A program made the translations under genes and the position numbers. Of a stretch of 64,000 bases of DNA, positions 39,129-48,156 are shown in pieces. Under the pieces are notes generated by a model. The model ran no database searches. It was not told where the DNA came from and saw only the letters and a list, made by a program, of their open reading frames with translations. The DNA is from Stappia sp. ES.058 (lineage in GTDB: Bacteria; Pseudomonadota; Alphaproteobacteria; Rhizobiales; Stappiaceae): positions 2,542,001 through 2,606,000 of the forward strand of contig NZ_LT629784.1 in NCBI RefSeq assembly GCF_900105595.1, given 5' to 3'. How positions within the stretch are numbered: the first letter of the stretch is position 1; the number at the start of each line of letters is the position of its first letter.

Positions 39129-40082
39129 ATGTCGACCAGGCTTTCCCCCGTTCCCAATCCGCTGATCGTCCTGGGCGCCGAGGTGGCCGATGCCCGCGCC
39201 AGCGGCCAGCCGGTGGTGGCATTGGAATCGACCATCATCACCCATGGCATGCCCTGGCCGAGGAATGCCGAAACCGCGCGTGCCGTGGAGAGCGACATCC
39301 GCGCGCAAGGGGCGGTGCCGGCGACAATCGCGGCGTTCGAGGGCAAACTCCACATCGGCCTCTCGGAGGACGAGATGGAGCGCCTTGCCGAGGCAAGGGA
39401 GGCGATGAAGTGCTCGCGCGCCGATCTCGCCTTCGCGCTCGCCACCCGACGCACCGGATCGACCACGGTCGCGGCGACGATGATGGCGGCGGACGCTGCC
39501 GGCATCGCGGTCTTCGCGACGGGCGGCATCGGCGGCGTGCACCGGGGCGCGCAGGAGACCTTCGACATTTCCGCCGATCTCGAAGAACTGGCGCGCACGC
39601 CGGTCTGCGTTGTCGCGGCCGGTGCCAAGGCGCTTCTCGACCTGCCCAAGACTCTCGAAGTGCTGGAAACGCGCGGCGTCCCGGTCGTCGCTTTTGGAAC
39701 GGATGCCTTTCCCGCCTTCTGGTCGCGCGACAGCGGCCTTCCCGCGCCGTACCGCCTGGACACGCCGGAGGAGATCGCGGCGCTTCTGGCCGTTCGCCGG
39801 AGCTTTCCGGGCCACGGCGGCGTTCTGGTCGCAAACCCCGTTCCTCAGGACGCGGAAATTCCAACGGCGGAAATGGCGCACATCATCGATGCGGCCGTCA
39901 CCGAGGCTGCGAAACGCGGCATTGCCGGGAAGGAGGTCACGCCTTTCGTGCTTTCGCGGATCCATGAGATGACCGGCGGGCGCAGCCTGGAGACCAACAT
40001 CGCCCTGGTCAGAAACAACGCCCGGCTGGCCGCGCAGATCGCGGTCTGCGACGCGAAGACGGGCATGGACGCAACACCTTGA
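39129..40082 (+). CDS. psuG: Pseudouridine-5'-phosphate glycosidase
   Basis: 317 residues with the PsuG fingerprints VALESTIITHGMPWP, ATGGIGGVHRGAQETFDISADL, VCVVAAGAKALLDLPKTLE, and TPFVLSRIHEMTGGRSLETNIALVRNN (quoted in part). The enzyme cleaves the C-C glycosidic bond of pseudouridine 5'-phosphate to uracil and ribose 5-phosphate. ATG 39129 begins the aligned N-terminus; earlier in-frame codons are not conserved-looking. It follows psuK by 139 bases on the same strand. Confidence 0.95.
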   Translation: MSTRLSPVPNPLIVLGAEVADARASGQPVVALESTIITHGMPWPRNAETARAVESDIRAQGAVPATIAAFEGKLHIGLSEDEMERLAEAREAMKCSRADLAFALATRRTGSTTVAATMMAADAAGIAVFATGGIGGVHRGAQETFDISADLEELARTPVCVVAAGAKALLDLPKTLEVLETRGVPVVAFGTDAFPAFWSRDSGLPAPYRLDTPEEIAALLAVRRSFPGHGGVLVANPVPQDAEIPTAEMAHIIDAAVTEAAKRGIAGKEVTPFVLSRIHEMTGGRSLETNIALVRNNARLAAQIAVCDAKTGMDATP

Positions 40083-40289
40083 ACCCATCTCGCTCTGGAG
40101 CGTTTGGAGGCGTGTAACTGTCACGGGGAATGTGCTTAACTCAGCCTCGCCGTCACACGCGAACCGGGAACCACCGGATGCGACAGGCGCATGAACGATC
40201 CGGCGCATCAGCGCCGGACCTCACATCGGGTCCCTTCCGCCATGGCGCCGCAACCGGTCCGGGCGAACACTGAAGACAGAGGACGCACA

Positions 40290-41507
40290 ATGGCGGAGAC
40301 AACGGCAATGTCGGATACGCAAACGGCACCGCAGGCGACGGCGGGAACGGCCCTTTCGCCCATGCAGTATCTGGACCGCGCGATGGGCGCTCTTCGGGAC
40401 ATGGGCCTGATGCCCGGCAGCACCGCGGAAGCGCCGATCAACGCGCTGCTTGAGAAGATTTCCGACCTGTCGCCCGACAAGATCGCCGTGATCACGCGCA
40501 CGCTCGGCCAGGCGCAGACCTTCAACGAGGTGGTTCGCAACGAGATCCAGGCGATGTCGATCGGCGAACGCTACGAGGCGATCACCGAAGCGTTCAACTC
40601 GATCCGCGACGACGCCAAGGCCATGGTCGACCAGCTCTCCGACGGCAAGATCTCCTTCATGGAAGGCCTGTCGAACAAGTGGCGCGACATGACGCGGGGC
40701 ACGGTCTCCGACCGCTTCGGCAAGATCCGCGACACCTATCTGGATGTCGCGCGCGACACCAAGGACCAGATCGAGCGCGAGCAGCGCATCCTGGAAGCCT
40801 ACCGCGACTTCCGCGGCGCGCTGAAGCAGGCGGAAGTGCTTGCACTGGAAGTCCTGCAGACCGCGGGTGCCAAACTCGATGCGGCGCAGGCGGAGCTTGC
40901 TGAGGCGAACACGACCGTCGAGGCCCATGCCGGCGACGATGCGGCCGGCAAGGCACGTCTCGAACTCATTCGCGACGAGAAGATGCGTGCGATGCAGGAC
41001 GAGGAAAAACGCTACCAGGTCGCCAAGGACCTCTCCGACAATCTGACGATCGGCTACAACACGTCGGAAGTCATCATGGCGCGGTTGATGCAGACGACCA
41101 ACGCCAAGGAACGGGTCTATTCGCAATCCGTCAGCTTCTTCTCCACCAATGATTCCGTGCTGACCGCTTTGAACGCCTCCTTCACGGGGCTTCAGGGCCT
41201 GCATGAATCCACCGAGACGCTGAACGCGATGAAGGACGGCGTGTCCAAGTCACTGGAAACGCTCGCCGAGATCGGCGATTCGGTCCAGGAAGCCGCGCTC
41301 AAGGCCGGCTACGGCCCGACCGTTCAGGCGGCGGCCGTCAAGAAGCTCGTGGATTCGGTGATCAACTTCCAGGTCAACTCGCGCGAGATCATCAGCGAAA
41401 TGCGGACGATGTCGACCAGGAACTCGGAGGAAATCCGCGACGCGGTGGAAGACGGCAAGCGCCGGCTGGCAAAGCTCGCGGCCCAGGGCAACACGATCGG
41501 CGCCTGA
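40290..41507 (+). CDS. Coiled-coil protein, first gene of an unnamed three-gene cassette
   Basis: 405 residues, almost wholly alpha-helical, no signal peptide or membrane helix, no cysteine. It has a short disordered start (to ~25), a compact helical segment (PMQYLDRAMGALRDMGLMPG), a middle with KWRDMTRGTVSDRFGKIRDTYLD, a long heptad-rich stretch (~150-260), and a C-terminal bundle (ESTETLNAMKDGVSKSLETL). The order of helices is reminiscent of TelA (toxic-anion-resistance) proteins, but I cannot claim homology. ATG 40290 is chosen over a start 99 bases upstream because it follows AGAGGAC. Two more coiled-coil genes follow on the same strand. Function unknown. Confidence 0.7.
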   Translation: MAETTAMSDTQTAPQATAGTALSPMQYLDRAMGALRDMGLMPGSTAEAPINALLEKISDLSPDKIAVITRTLGQAQTFNEVVRNEIQAMSIGERYEAITEAFNSIRDDAKAMVDQLSDGKISFMEGLSNKWRDMTRGTVSDRFGKIRDTYLDVARDTKDQIEREQRILEAYRDFRGALKQAEVLALEVLQTAGAKLDAAQAELAEANTTVEAHAGDDAAGKARLELIRDEKMRAMQDEEKRYQVAKDLSDNLTIGYNTSEVIMARLMQTTNAKERVYSQSVSFFSTNDSVLTALNASFTGLQGLHESTETLNAMKDGVSKSLETLAEIGDSVQEAALKAGYGPTVQAAAVKKLVDSVINFQVNSREIISEMRTMSTRNSEEIRDAVEDGKRRLAKLAAQGNTIGA

Positions 41508-41646
41508 GCCGGATGCGCTCGCAGACCACCGAACAGCGGCCGCGACGGAACCACCGCCCGGCCGCCACCGTGACGGACCGACCCGCAGGCGGTATGGCCA
41601 CCGACCTGGCGGGATTGCATGACAACTGTTGAACGGGAACGAGTGC

Positions 41647-42585
41647 ATGCCCTCCGACACCGCCTCCAAGAAGGCGCCACTCGATGAACTGATGATGGCC
41701 ATGGACGTCGTGGACACGCTGCGCCACGACGAGAGGATCGCGCTCAAGGAGCTCGACGCCGACCAGCGTGACGAGCAGATGATCGACCGCCTTCGCGATC
41801 TCTATCAAAGCCAGGGCATCGAGGTGCCCGACCGGATCCTGCACGAGGGCGTGGAAAGCCTGAAGCAGAACCGCTTCGTCTATGCCCCGCCGGCGGCCGG
41901 TCTCCAGCGCACGCTCGCGCTGGTCTACGTGACACGCATGCGCTGGGGAAAGTGGTTGCTGATCGCGCTGCTCGTCATGGCGGCAGCCGTGCTGGCCTGG
42001 CGCTATCTGGTCGTTGCACCGCGCGAGCGCGCCGCCGAGGCGTTGCGCATCGAGTTGAGCGAAACGCTCCCGGAAGAGGCAAGTGTCCTGCGCGGGCGGA
42101 TTTCCGATCTCGCGGAGGTGGAAGCGGCGCGCACGCAGGCCGAAACGCTGGCGGCAATCGCGACATCGGCCGCGGCGGCGGGCGATGCGCAGGCCGCGCG
42201 CGGCGCGATCAAAGATCTTCGCGCGCTTGAAACGCGGCTCCGCGAGACCTACGAGGTGCGCATCGTGTCGCGGCCGGGCGTGCCGACCGGGGTCACACGC
42301 ATTCCGGACGTCAACCGCGCGACGCGCAACTACTATCTGGTCGTGGAGGCGGTCGCTCCCGGCGGCAAGGTTCTGCAACGCGAAATCGTCTCCGAGGAAG
42401 ACGATGAAGCGACCACGGTCGGGATCTGGGCCCAGCGCGTCCCAAAAACCACGTTCGATGCGGTGCGCCAGGACAAGGAGGACGACGGAATCGTCCAGAA
42501 CGCGATCCTGGGCACGAAGGCGAGCGGGCGTCTCGAACCGGTCTGGAATGCCGCGGTCGAGACCGGGGCAATCACGAAATGGTAG
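41647..42585 (+). CDS. Membrane-anchored coiled-coil protein (possibly DUF6384), second cassette gene
   Basis: 312 residues. An N-terminal ~95-residue cytoplasmic part (LDELMMAMDVVDTLRHDERI, IDRLRDLYQSQGIEVPDRIL) ends at one membrane helix, about 101-122 (KWLLIALLVMAAAVLAW). A helical segment (~128-195) follows, then a beta-rich C-terminal domain (YEVRIVSRPGVPTGVTRIPD, RNYYLVVEAVAPGG, RVPKTTFDAVRQDKED, LEPVWNAAVETGAITKW). I recall similar proteins as DUF6384 but am not certain. It is the only membrane protein of the three and probably anchors the others. An in-frame TTG 18 bases upstream is an alternative start. Confidence 0.7.
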   Translation: MPSDTASKKAPLDELMMAMDVVDTLRHDERIALKELDADQRDEQMIDRLRDLYQSQGIEVPDRILHEGVESLKQNRFVYAPPAAGLQRTLALVYVTRMRWGKWLLIALLVMAAAVLAWRYLVVAPRERAAEALRIELSETLPEEASVLRGRISDLAEVEAARTQAETLAAIATSAAAAGDAQAARGAIKDLRALETRLRETYEVRIVSRPGVPTGVTRIPDVNRATRNYYLVVEAVAPGGKVLQREIVSEEDDEATTVGIWAQRVPKTTFDAVRQDKEDDGIVQNAILGTKASGRLEPVWNAAVETGAITKW

Positions 42586-42607
42586 CGGCTAGGCGGGAAC
42601 AGCACAC

Positions 42608-44059
42608 ATGGTGAGTGGACGCCAGACCCTCGGGTCAATCGAACGCACGCTCAAAGATTTGCGCGGCGAGGAATCGCGGCTGACGCGGCGCGTCGAGCAG
42701 GCAATGCGCGAGCTCAACGACATGCGCGCCAAGGAATTGGATGCCTACCGCGAGCTTGCCCGCTTCCGCCTGCGGGATGGTGGCGATCGCGCGTTCGGTC
42801 AGCGCATCGACAAGGACGAGGCGCAGGCCCGCCACCATCTGGAACAGCGCGAGCTCGCGCTTTCGGCCTTGCGCGCGGAACGCGAGGCGCTCGAACGCGA
42901 GATTTCGGATGCGACCGAGGAGCGTCGGCGACTGACCCGCGAGCGGGATGCGGCCAGCGACCGGCTGGACGCAATCCTGGAGCAGGTCGACGCGCGGCTT
43001 GAAGCCGACCCGGCCTTCCAGGCGCAGCAGGAGGCGCTCGAAACGGCGCGTGCGATGGCTGTGGCGGCCCGCGCAAAAGCCGATCAGGCCAAGGCGGACC
43101 GCACCGAAAAAGGCGCCGCTTACGAGAACGATCCACTGTTCCTCTATCTGTGGCAACGCGGTTTTGCCACGCCGGACTATGCCTCGGGCGGAATCGTGCG
43201 CCTGCTCGACCGCTGGGTCGCCGGACTGGTGCGCTACTCGGATGCCCGGCCCAATTACGCCATGCTGGTGGAAATCCCGGAACGCCTGGATGCCTATGCC
43301 GCAGACCGGGAGGCTGAGGTCGAAACGGAAGTGGCCGGGCTTGGCGCCCTGTCCCGTCAGGCGGCAGCGGACATCGCCGGAGAGGATCTCGCCACTGCCA
43401 TCGAGACATCCGAGTCCGCGATCGAGGAGTTGACCCAGCGCCTCGAGGCGTTGGAAGCAAGTCTCCAGGAGCTGGCATCGCGCGAGCAGCGCCTCCACGC
43501 CGGCGAGGACGAGGACTACAAGTCGGCCGAGGAGGCCTTGTTGCGCTCCCTGCGCTCCGAGGAACTCACAACCCTTTGGAAGGAGGCGCGCGCCACGCCC
43601 TCGCCGCAGGACGAGCGCATCGTCCGCCGCCTTCAGGACCTCGACGCATCAATTGCCCGTACGGCACAGGAAATCGAGGCGGATCAACGCGAGCTGCGCG
43701 GACTGGCGGAGCGCCGGGACGAACTCGCCAAGGTCGCGCGGCGCTTCCGCGCCAAACGCTACGATACCTGGGACTCCACCTTCGATGACGACAGCCTGAC
43801 CGGCGTGCTTCTCGGCGAACTCGCCAAGGGCGCGTTGAGCGGTGCCGACTATTGGACCCGCGCGGAAAAGTCCCGCCGCCGCCGAAAGCGGCACGGGCGC
43901 AACATCGGCTTTCCCGGTGGCATCGGATTGCCCGGTTCCATGGGCGGCACCTTCCCCGGTGGAGGCGGTGGCAGCGATGCCGGCGGATTCGGTGGAGGCG
44001 GCTTCGGCAGCGGCGACAGCTTTGGCGGCGGCGGCTTCAAGACCGGCGATACATTCTAG
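42608..44059 (+). CDS. Coiled-coil protein with glycine-rich tail, third cassette gene
   Basis: 483 residues. Residues ~1-170 and ~235-390 are heptad-rich, highly charged coiled coil (SIERTLKDLRGEESRLTRRV, RAEREALEREISDATEERRR). Between them is a conserved-looking block YENDPLFLYLWQRGFATPDY with RYSDARPNYAMLVEIPERLD. After FDDDSLTGVLLGELAKGALSG a basic patch (KSRRRRKRHGR) leads to ~60 residues very rich in glycine ending FGGGGFKTGDTF, like the tails of some TPM-domain proteins. No signal or membrane helix. The start is 22 bases after the previous stop. Function unknown. Confidence 0.7.
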   Translation: MVSGRQTLGSIERTLKDLRGEESRLTRRVEQAMRELNDMRAKELDAYRELARFRLRDGGDRAFGQRIDKDEAQARHHLEQRELALSALRAEREALEREISDATEERRRLTRERDAASDRLDAILEQVDARLEADPAFQAQQEALETARAMAVAARAKADQAKADRTEKGAAYENDPLFLYLWQRGFATPDYASGGIVRLLDRWVAGLVRYSDARPNYAMLVEIPERLDAYAADREAEVETEVAGLGALSRQAAADIAGEDLATAIETSESAIEELTQRLEALEASLQELASREQRLHAGEDEDYKSAEEALLRSLRSEELTTLWKEARATPSPQDERIVRRLQDLDASIARTAQEIEADQRELRGLAERRDELAKVARRFRAKRYDTWDSTFDDDSLTGVLLGELAKGALSGADYWTRAEKSRRRRKRHGRNIGFPGGIGLPGSMGGTFPGGGGGSDAGGFGGGGFGSGDSFGGGGFKTGDTF

Positions 44060-44113
44060 GAGTGACCCGGAACGCGCCGGGTTCGCCGCCTTGCGTGGCG
44101 CGAATTGCGAGAA

Positions 44114-44626
44114 ATGGCCATGACGACCCCCGGGACCTGCCAGACCTTTGCCCGTTACAACACCTGGATGAACGGCAAGCTCTATGCCGCTTGCGCAGAC
44201 CTCGACGATCACACGCGCAAGACCGACCGCGGCGCCTTCTTCAAGTCCCTGCACGGCACGCTGGACCATATCCTTCTGGGTGACCGGATCTGGCTGAGCC
44301 GCCTGACCGGCAGCGATTACCCCCGCGCCGCGATCGGCACCGAGCTGTATGAAGACTTTGAAGACCTTGCCGCCGCGCGGCGGGCCATGGATGCGGAGAT
44401 CGAAGCCTTTGCCGACGGTCTGACACAGGAGTGGCTGGCGAAACCGCTTTCCTGGACAAGTGCGCTCGACGGAACGAAACGCTCACACCCGCGTTGGCTT
44501 CTTGTCACGCATCTGTTCAACCACCAGACCCATCACCGCGGCCAGGCGACCACCTTGCTGTCGCAATTGGGAGTTGATATCGGAAGCACTGATTTGCCAT
44601 GGCTGCCACAGGTCGGGGAGATCTGA
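44114..44626 (+). CDS. DinB/DUF664-family protein
   Basis: 170 residues, four-helix bundle of the DinB/YfiT type. The metal-binding histidines are in TLDHILLGDRIWL and HQTHHRGQATTLL, with FARYNTWMNGKLYAAC at the start. Such proteins are thiol-dependent transferases or hydrolases, or have unknown activity; it is not the DNA polymerase DinB. The start could be ATG 44114 or 44120. A hairpin ACCCGG/CCGGGT lies just before, after the coiled-coil cassette, so it is probably transcribed separately. Confidence 0.85.
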   Translation: MAMTTPGTCQTFARYNTWMNGKLYAACADLDDHTRKTDRGAFFKSLHGTLDHILLGDRIWLSRLTGSDYPRAAIGTELYEDFEDLAAARRAMDAEIEAFADGLTQEWLAKPLSWTSALDGTKRSHPRWLLVTHLFNHQTHHRGQATTLLSQLGVDIGSTDLPWLPQVGEI

Positions 44627-44748
44627 GGCACCGGGCCGATATGAGATTTTTTAACCTTGACCTTGCATCCTTGGCCAAGGCTTATACGCGACATCCAACC
44701 CGGACCGTGCCTCGTCGGGAGGGACATTTTCGCAAGGGACCGCCTGAA

Positions 44749-45240
44749 ATGCTGATCCGCCTGACCGTTCTTCTTGCCGCTGCCCTGGCGCTGGCCGCCT
44801 GCCAGTCCGGACGCAGAAACAATGCCCCGGTCGCGCCTCGAGCCGACGTGCTGACCGTCACCGCAGGCGCTCAGTCGGTGAACGTGCGCGCCGATCCTGA
44901 GACCATCCGCCGAAGCATCGTGGCGAGCGCATCCGAGCGCGGCACCCCGATTGCGCAGAACCAGCCGAACATGGTGGTTCTGGAACGCACGGTCACGGAA
45001 GCGAACCCCGCACTCGACTCCGAATTCGGGCCCTCGGACAACGGCGAGCGCAAGTTTCGCATTCGCGTCCGCTTCCAGGGCACACGCTGCGACACGCTCG
45101 TCGTCCAGGACGTCTTTGTGGTGAACAACGCCGGCACCGGACTTGAGCAGGTGTTTGCCCTGACACAGCCCCAGTACAATCCGCGCCAGAGCCTGATCGG
45201 CCTGAAGGCCAAGGCGGAAAGCGCGGGCGGCTGCGCCTGA
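44749..45240 (+). CDS. Putative lipoprotein, unknown function
   Basis: 163 residues with a lipobox: MLIRLTVLLAAALALAAC then QSGRR. The mature part is beta-rich (VTAGAQSVNVRADPETIRRS, FRIRVRFQGTRCDTLVVQDV) with two further cysteines (RCDTL and GGCA at the end) that could pair. ATG 44749 follows AAGGGAC by nine bases; an in-frame ATG at 44641 would put a charged stretch before the signal and is rejected. It stands between DinB-like and phospholipid genes, without a recognised family. Confidence 0.68.
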   Translation: MLIRLTVLLAAALALAACQSGRRNNAPVAPRADVLTVTAGAQSVNVRADPETIRRSIVASASERGTPIAQNQPNMVVLERTVTEANPALDSEFGPSDNGERKFRIRVRFQGTRCDTLVVQDVFVVNNAGTGLEQVFALTQPQYNPRQSLIGLKAKAESAGGCA

Positions 45241-45396
45241 CGACTGTCCGTCGCAAAGCTCCCGTGCAGGACGCGAAAGTGCCCTGCGCCCTTTCGCGCC
45301 GCAAGATTGTGCAAGCCTGGTTGCAATCGGATCGAGGGTAGGCTCTTCTCGCCCGTCGACGGTGCATGTCGCACCCGTAACCCACCTGATCCGATC

Positions 45397-46014
45397 ATGC
45401 CCTCGATCTACGACCTGAAAAGCCGCTTTCAAGGCATCCTGCGCCCTTCGGTGTCGCGTCTGGCCGCCGCCGGCATCACCGCCAATCAGGTGACCCTTGC
45501 CGCCGTCGGGCTATCGCTCGCCGGCGGTGCGGCGCTTGCGCTCGCTCCCGGACATCCGCTTCCCTTGATCGTGCTGCCGGTGCTTCTGTTCCTGCGCATG
45601 GCGATGAACGCGGTCGACGGGATGCTCGCACGCGAGCACGACCAAAAATCCTGCCTCGGTGCCGTGCTCAACGAGCTTGGCGATGTCGTGTCGGATATTG
45701 CGTTGTATCTCCCCTTCGCGCTCCTGCCCGGCGTCGCCGGCTGGCTGCCGGTCGCCATCTGCCTGCTTGCCGTGATCGGCGAGATGACCGGCGTCGTCGG
45801 GATCCAGATCGGCGCATCGAGGCGCTACGACGGACCGATGGGCAAGAGCGACCGCGCGGTGGTGTTCGGCACGCTCGGCGTTTTTCTCGGCGTCGGCCTT
45901 GTCGGTCCGACAATCGTCGACATCGTGCTCGGCATCACCGCGCTGCTTGGCGGGGTGACCATCATCAACCGGGCGCGACACGCGCTTTCAGAAACAAAAG
46001 AGCCCCGCCCATGA
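45397..46014 (+). CDS. CDP-alcohol phosphatidyltransferase family protein
   Basis: 205 residues with several membrane helices and the family motif D-G-x2-A-R-x8-G-x3-D-x3-D, seen as DGMLAREHDQKSCLGAVLNELGD...D. The enzyme joins a phosphatidyl group from CDP-diacylglycerol to an alcohol such as glycerol phosphate, serine or inositol phosphate. ATG 45397 (MPSIYDL) is the first codon of the aligned part. The CdsA gene starts 3 bases before its stop (ATGA overlap), so CDP-diacylglycerol supply and use are coupled. Alcohol not known. Confidence 0.88.
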   Translation: MPSIYDLKSRFQGILRPSVSRLAAAGITANQVTLAAVGLSLAGGAALALAPGHPLPLIVLPVLLFLRMAMNAVDGMLAREHDQKSCLGAVLNELGDVVSDIALYLPFALLPGVAGWLPVAICLLAVIGEMTGVVGIQIGASRRYDGPMGKSDRAVVFGTLGVFLGVGLVGPTIVDIVLGITALLGGVTIINRARHALSETKEPRP

Positions 46015-46955
46015 CCCTGTTGCCGATCCATATGGCACTTGCCGGCATCTGGGGGCTTCTGGTTCTTGCCAGCCTGATCGTCTTTTCCCTCACCCGGCTT
46101 CAACCCGCAACCGACCACTCCGAACTGGTGCAGCGCACCACCAGCTGGTGGGCGATGATCGCGGTTTTCACCGCCGCCTTCCTGCTGAGCCGCACCTTCT
46201 CCATCGTGATCTTCGCGCTGGTCAGCTATCTCGCCTTCAAGGAATACCTGTCGATGATCCCGACACGCCGCGCCGACCGGCGGGTGCTGTTCTTCGCCTA
46301 TCTGGCGATCCCGCTGCAATACTACTGGGTGTCGAGCGAATGGTACGGCATGTTCGCGGTTTTCATCCCGGTCTACATGTTCCTGTTCCTGCCCTTCGTC
46401 ATGCTGTTGTCGCAGCAAACGGAGGGTTTTCTGAAAGCCGTCGGCACCTTGAACTGGGGGCTGATGCTCTGCGTCTTCTCCATCAGCCACGCCGCCTTCC
46501 TGCTGGTGCTGCCGGTGGACGGCCCCGGCTCGATTGGAGGGACGGCCGCCTCCGGCGCGGGGCTCCTGCTCTTCCTGGTGTTTCTCACCCAGTTCAATGA
46601 TGTTGCCCAATACACCTGGGGCAAGCTCTTCGGGAAAACCAAGATCGTTCCCCGGGTCAGCCCGAAGAAGACCTGGGAAGGCTTTTTGGGCGGCATGCTG
46701 ACAACGACCGTCCTCGCGGTTCTGGTCGCGCCGCTGGTCACACCCTTTACAGCGCTGCATGCCGGCATCGCGGGTGCGATGATCGCGGGCGCGGGCTTCA
46801 TCGGCGATGTCACCGTGTCGGCCGTGAAGCGCGATCTCGGCGTCAAGGACACGGGCGCGCTGATACCAGGGCACGGCGGCATCATGGACCGGATCGACAG
46901 CCTGACCTTTACGGCGCCGCTGTTCTTCCACTTCACCCGCTATTTCTACACCTGA
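46011..46955 (+). CDS. cdsA: Phosphatidate cytidylyltransferase (CdsA-type)
   Basis: 314 residues, about eight membrane helices. The CTP-transferase signature is at the C-terminus: GDVTVSAVKRDLGVKD, then PGHGGIMDRIDSL, with VSPKKTWEGFLGG before it. It converts phosphatidic acid and CTP to CDP-diacylglycerol, the substrate of the preceding gene product. This may be a second copy beside a housekeeping cdsA elsewhere; that cannot be seen here. Overlaps its neighbour by four bases. Confidence 0.92.
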   Translation: MTLLPIHMALAGIWGLLVLASLIVFSLTRLQPATDHSELVQRTTSWWAMIAVFTAAFLLSRTFSIVIFALVSYLAFKEYLSMIPTRRADRRVLFFAYLAIPLQYYWVSSEWYGMFAVFIPVYMFLFLPFVMLLSQQTEGFLKAVGTLNWGLMLCVFSISHAAFLLVLPVDGPGSIGGTAASGAGLLLFLVFLTQFNDVAQYTWGKLFGKTKIVPRVSPKKTWEGFLGGMLTTTVLAVLVAPLVTPFTALHAGIAGAMIAGAGFIGDVTVSAVKRDLGVKDTGALIPGHGGIMDRIDSLTFTAPLFFHFTRYFYT

Positions 46956-46964
46956 GCGGACGTC

Positions 46965-47603
46965 ATGACCCGCGCCCTCCAGCTCCTGTTCTTCGTTCTT
47001 GTGCGGGTCGTCGTCACCTTCGTGCTCGGGCTGAACGTGCGCCGCCGCGAGCTGCTGCCCACAAGCGGCCCGGCGATCCTGGTCGCCAATCACAACAGCC
47101 ATCTCGACACGCTGGTGATGATGAGCCTGCTGCCGCTCAAGCAACTCACCAGCCTGCGCCCGGTGGCGGCGGCCGACTATTTCCTCAAGACCCGCGCCAT
47201 GGCGTGGTTCTCGCTGAACATCCTGCGCATCATCCCGATCGAGCGAAGCGGCGGCGCGCGGCGCGAGGATCCGCTCGCCGCCTGCCACGAAGCGCTGAAG
47301 AGGCACGAAATCCTGATCCTCTTTCCCGAAGGCAGCCGCGGCGCGCCGGAGGAAATGACCGGCCTGAAAAAGGGCATCGCGCATCTGGCGGAAAAAAACC
47401 CGAACGTCCCCGTGACACCGGTCTTCACTCATGGCCTCGGCAAGTCGCTCCCCAAGGGCTCGTTCCTGCTGGTGCCCTTCTTCTGCGACATTTTCGTCGG
47501 CGAGCCGATTTCATGGCCGGGAAGCCGCGATGCCTTCATGACGACACTCGCCGCCCGTTTCGCCGAACTCTCGACGGAGAAAGACTTTGCCCCCTGGGAA
47601 TAG
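46965..47603 (+). CDS. 1-acyl-glycerol-3-phosphate acyltransferase (PlsC family)
   Basis: 212 residues with the acyltransferase motifs NHNSHLD (HX4D) and FPEGSRG (substrate contact), plus an N-terminal hydrophobic segment (LLFFVLVRVVVTFVLGL). It adds an acyl chain to lysophosphatidic acid or a related lysolipid to give phosphatidic acid, the substrate of CdsA. It begins 9 bases after cdsA, so the operon order gives acylation, activation and head-group transfer. Confidence 0.92.
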   Translation: MTRALQLLFFVLVRVVVTFVLGLNVRRRELLPTSGPAILVANHNSHLDTLVMMSLLPLKQLTSLRPVAAADYFLKTRAMAWFSLNILRIIPIERSGGARREDPLAACHEALKRHEILILFPEGSRGAPEEMTGLKKGIAHLAEKNPNVPVTPVFTHGLGKSLPKGSFLLVPFFCDIFVGEPISWPGSRDAFMTTLAARFAELSTEKDFAPWE

Positions 47604-48138
47604 GCGCGCCTTTTCGTTTGCCGCCATCTGGGGCTTCGCCGAGGCGGTGGTGTTCTTCACCGTTCCCGACGTGCTGCTGACGTTCCTGGCCCAGACCTCG
47701 CTGCGGCGATCATTGCTGGCCAGCCTGTTTACGGCTGTCGCCGCCTGCACCGGCGGCGCGCTGGTCTACGCGCTTGCGCTCACCCGGCCTGACGCGGCCA
47801 ACGCGCTTCTGCTCGCGGTCCCGGGGATTTTCCCGGACCTCATCACCCGCGCGGCCGCCCTTCTGGGCAATGGACTTCTTCCGGGACTGGTCGAGGGATC
47901 GCTGACCGGCGTGCCCTACAAGATCTTCGCGGTCGAGGCGGCTGAGACCGGAACGCCGCTCGCGCTCTTCGTGCTGGCAAGCCTTCCGGCCCGCCTGCTG
48001 CGCTTCACGCTGTCGTGCCTCGCGAGCTGGCTGATCTTCGCCAAACTGCTGGCGGGCGTCTCCCTGTGGACCCGGCGGATCCTGCTCGGCGCATTCTGGA
48101 TCGTGTTCTATGCACTCTATTTCGCCGGACTGGAGTGA
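47587..48138 (+). CDS. Membrane protein, last gene of the phospholipid operon
   Basis: 183 residues with four to five hydrophobic segments (FAAIWGFAEAVVFFTVPDVL, FTAVAACTGGALVYALAL, LLAVPGIFPDLITRAAALLG, LGAFWIVFYALYFAGLE). The middle VEGSLTGVPYKIFAVEA recalls the re-entrant region of DedA/VTT proteins, but the match is weak. It starts at TTG 47587 inside plsC (17-base overlap), suggesting coupling. It converges with cckA, 18 bases away. A lipid-transport role is inference from the operon. Confidence 0.7.
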   Translation: MPPGNRRAFSFAAIWGFAEAVVFFTVPDVLLTFLAQTSLRRSLLASLFTAVAACTGGALVYALALTRPDAANALLLAVPGIFPDLITRAAALLGNGLLPGLVEGSLTGVPYKIFAVEAAETGTPLALFVLASLPARLLRFTLSCLASWLIFAKLLAGVSLWTRRILLGAFWIVFYALYFAGLE

Positions 48139-48156
48139 AAAGCGGACGGCACGCGA

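Noticed and set aside
45825..47432. Minus-strand frame over the phospholipid genes
   Set aside because: Antisense shadow; low-complexity H/R/E-rich translation.
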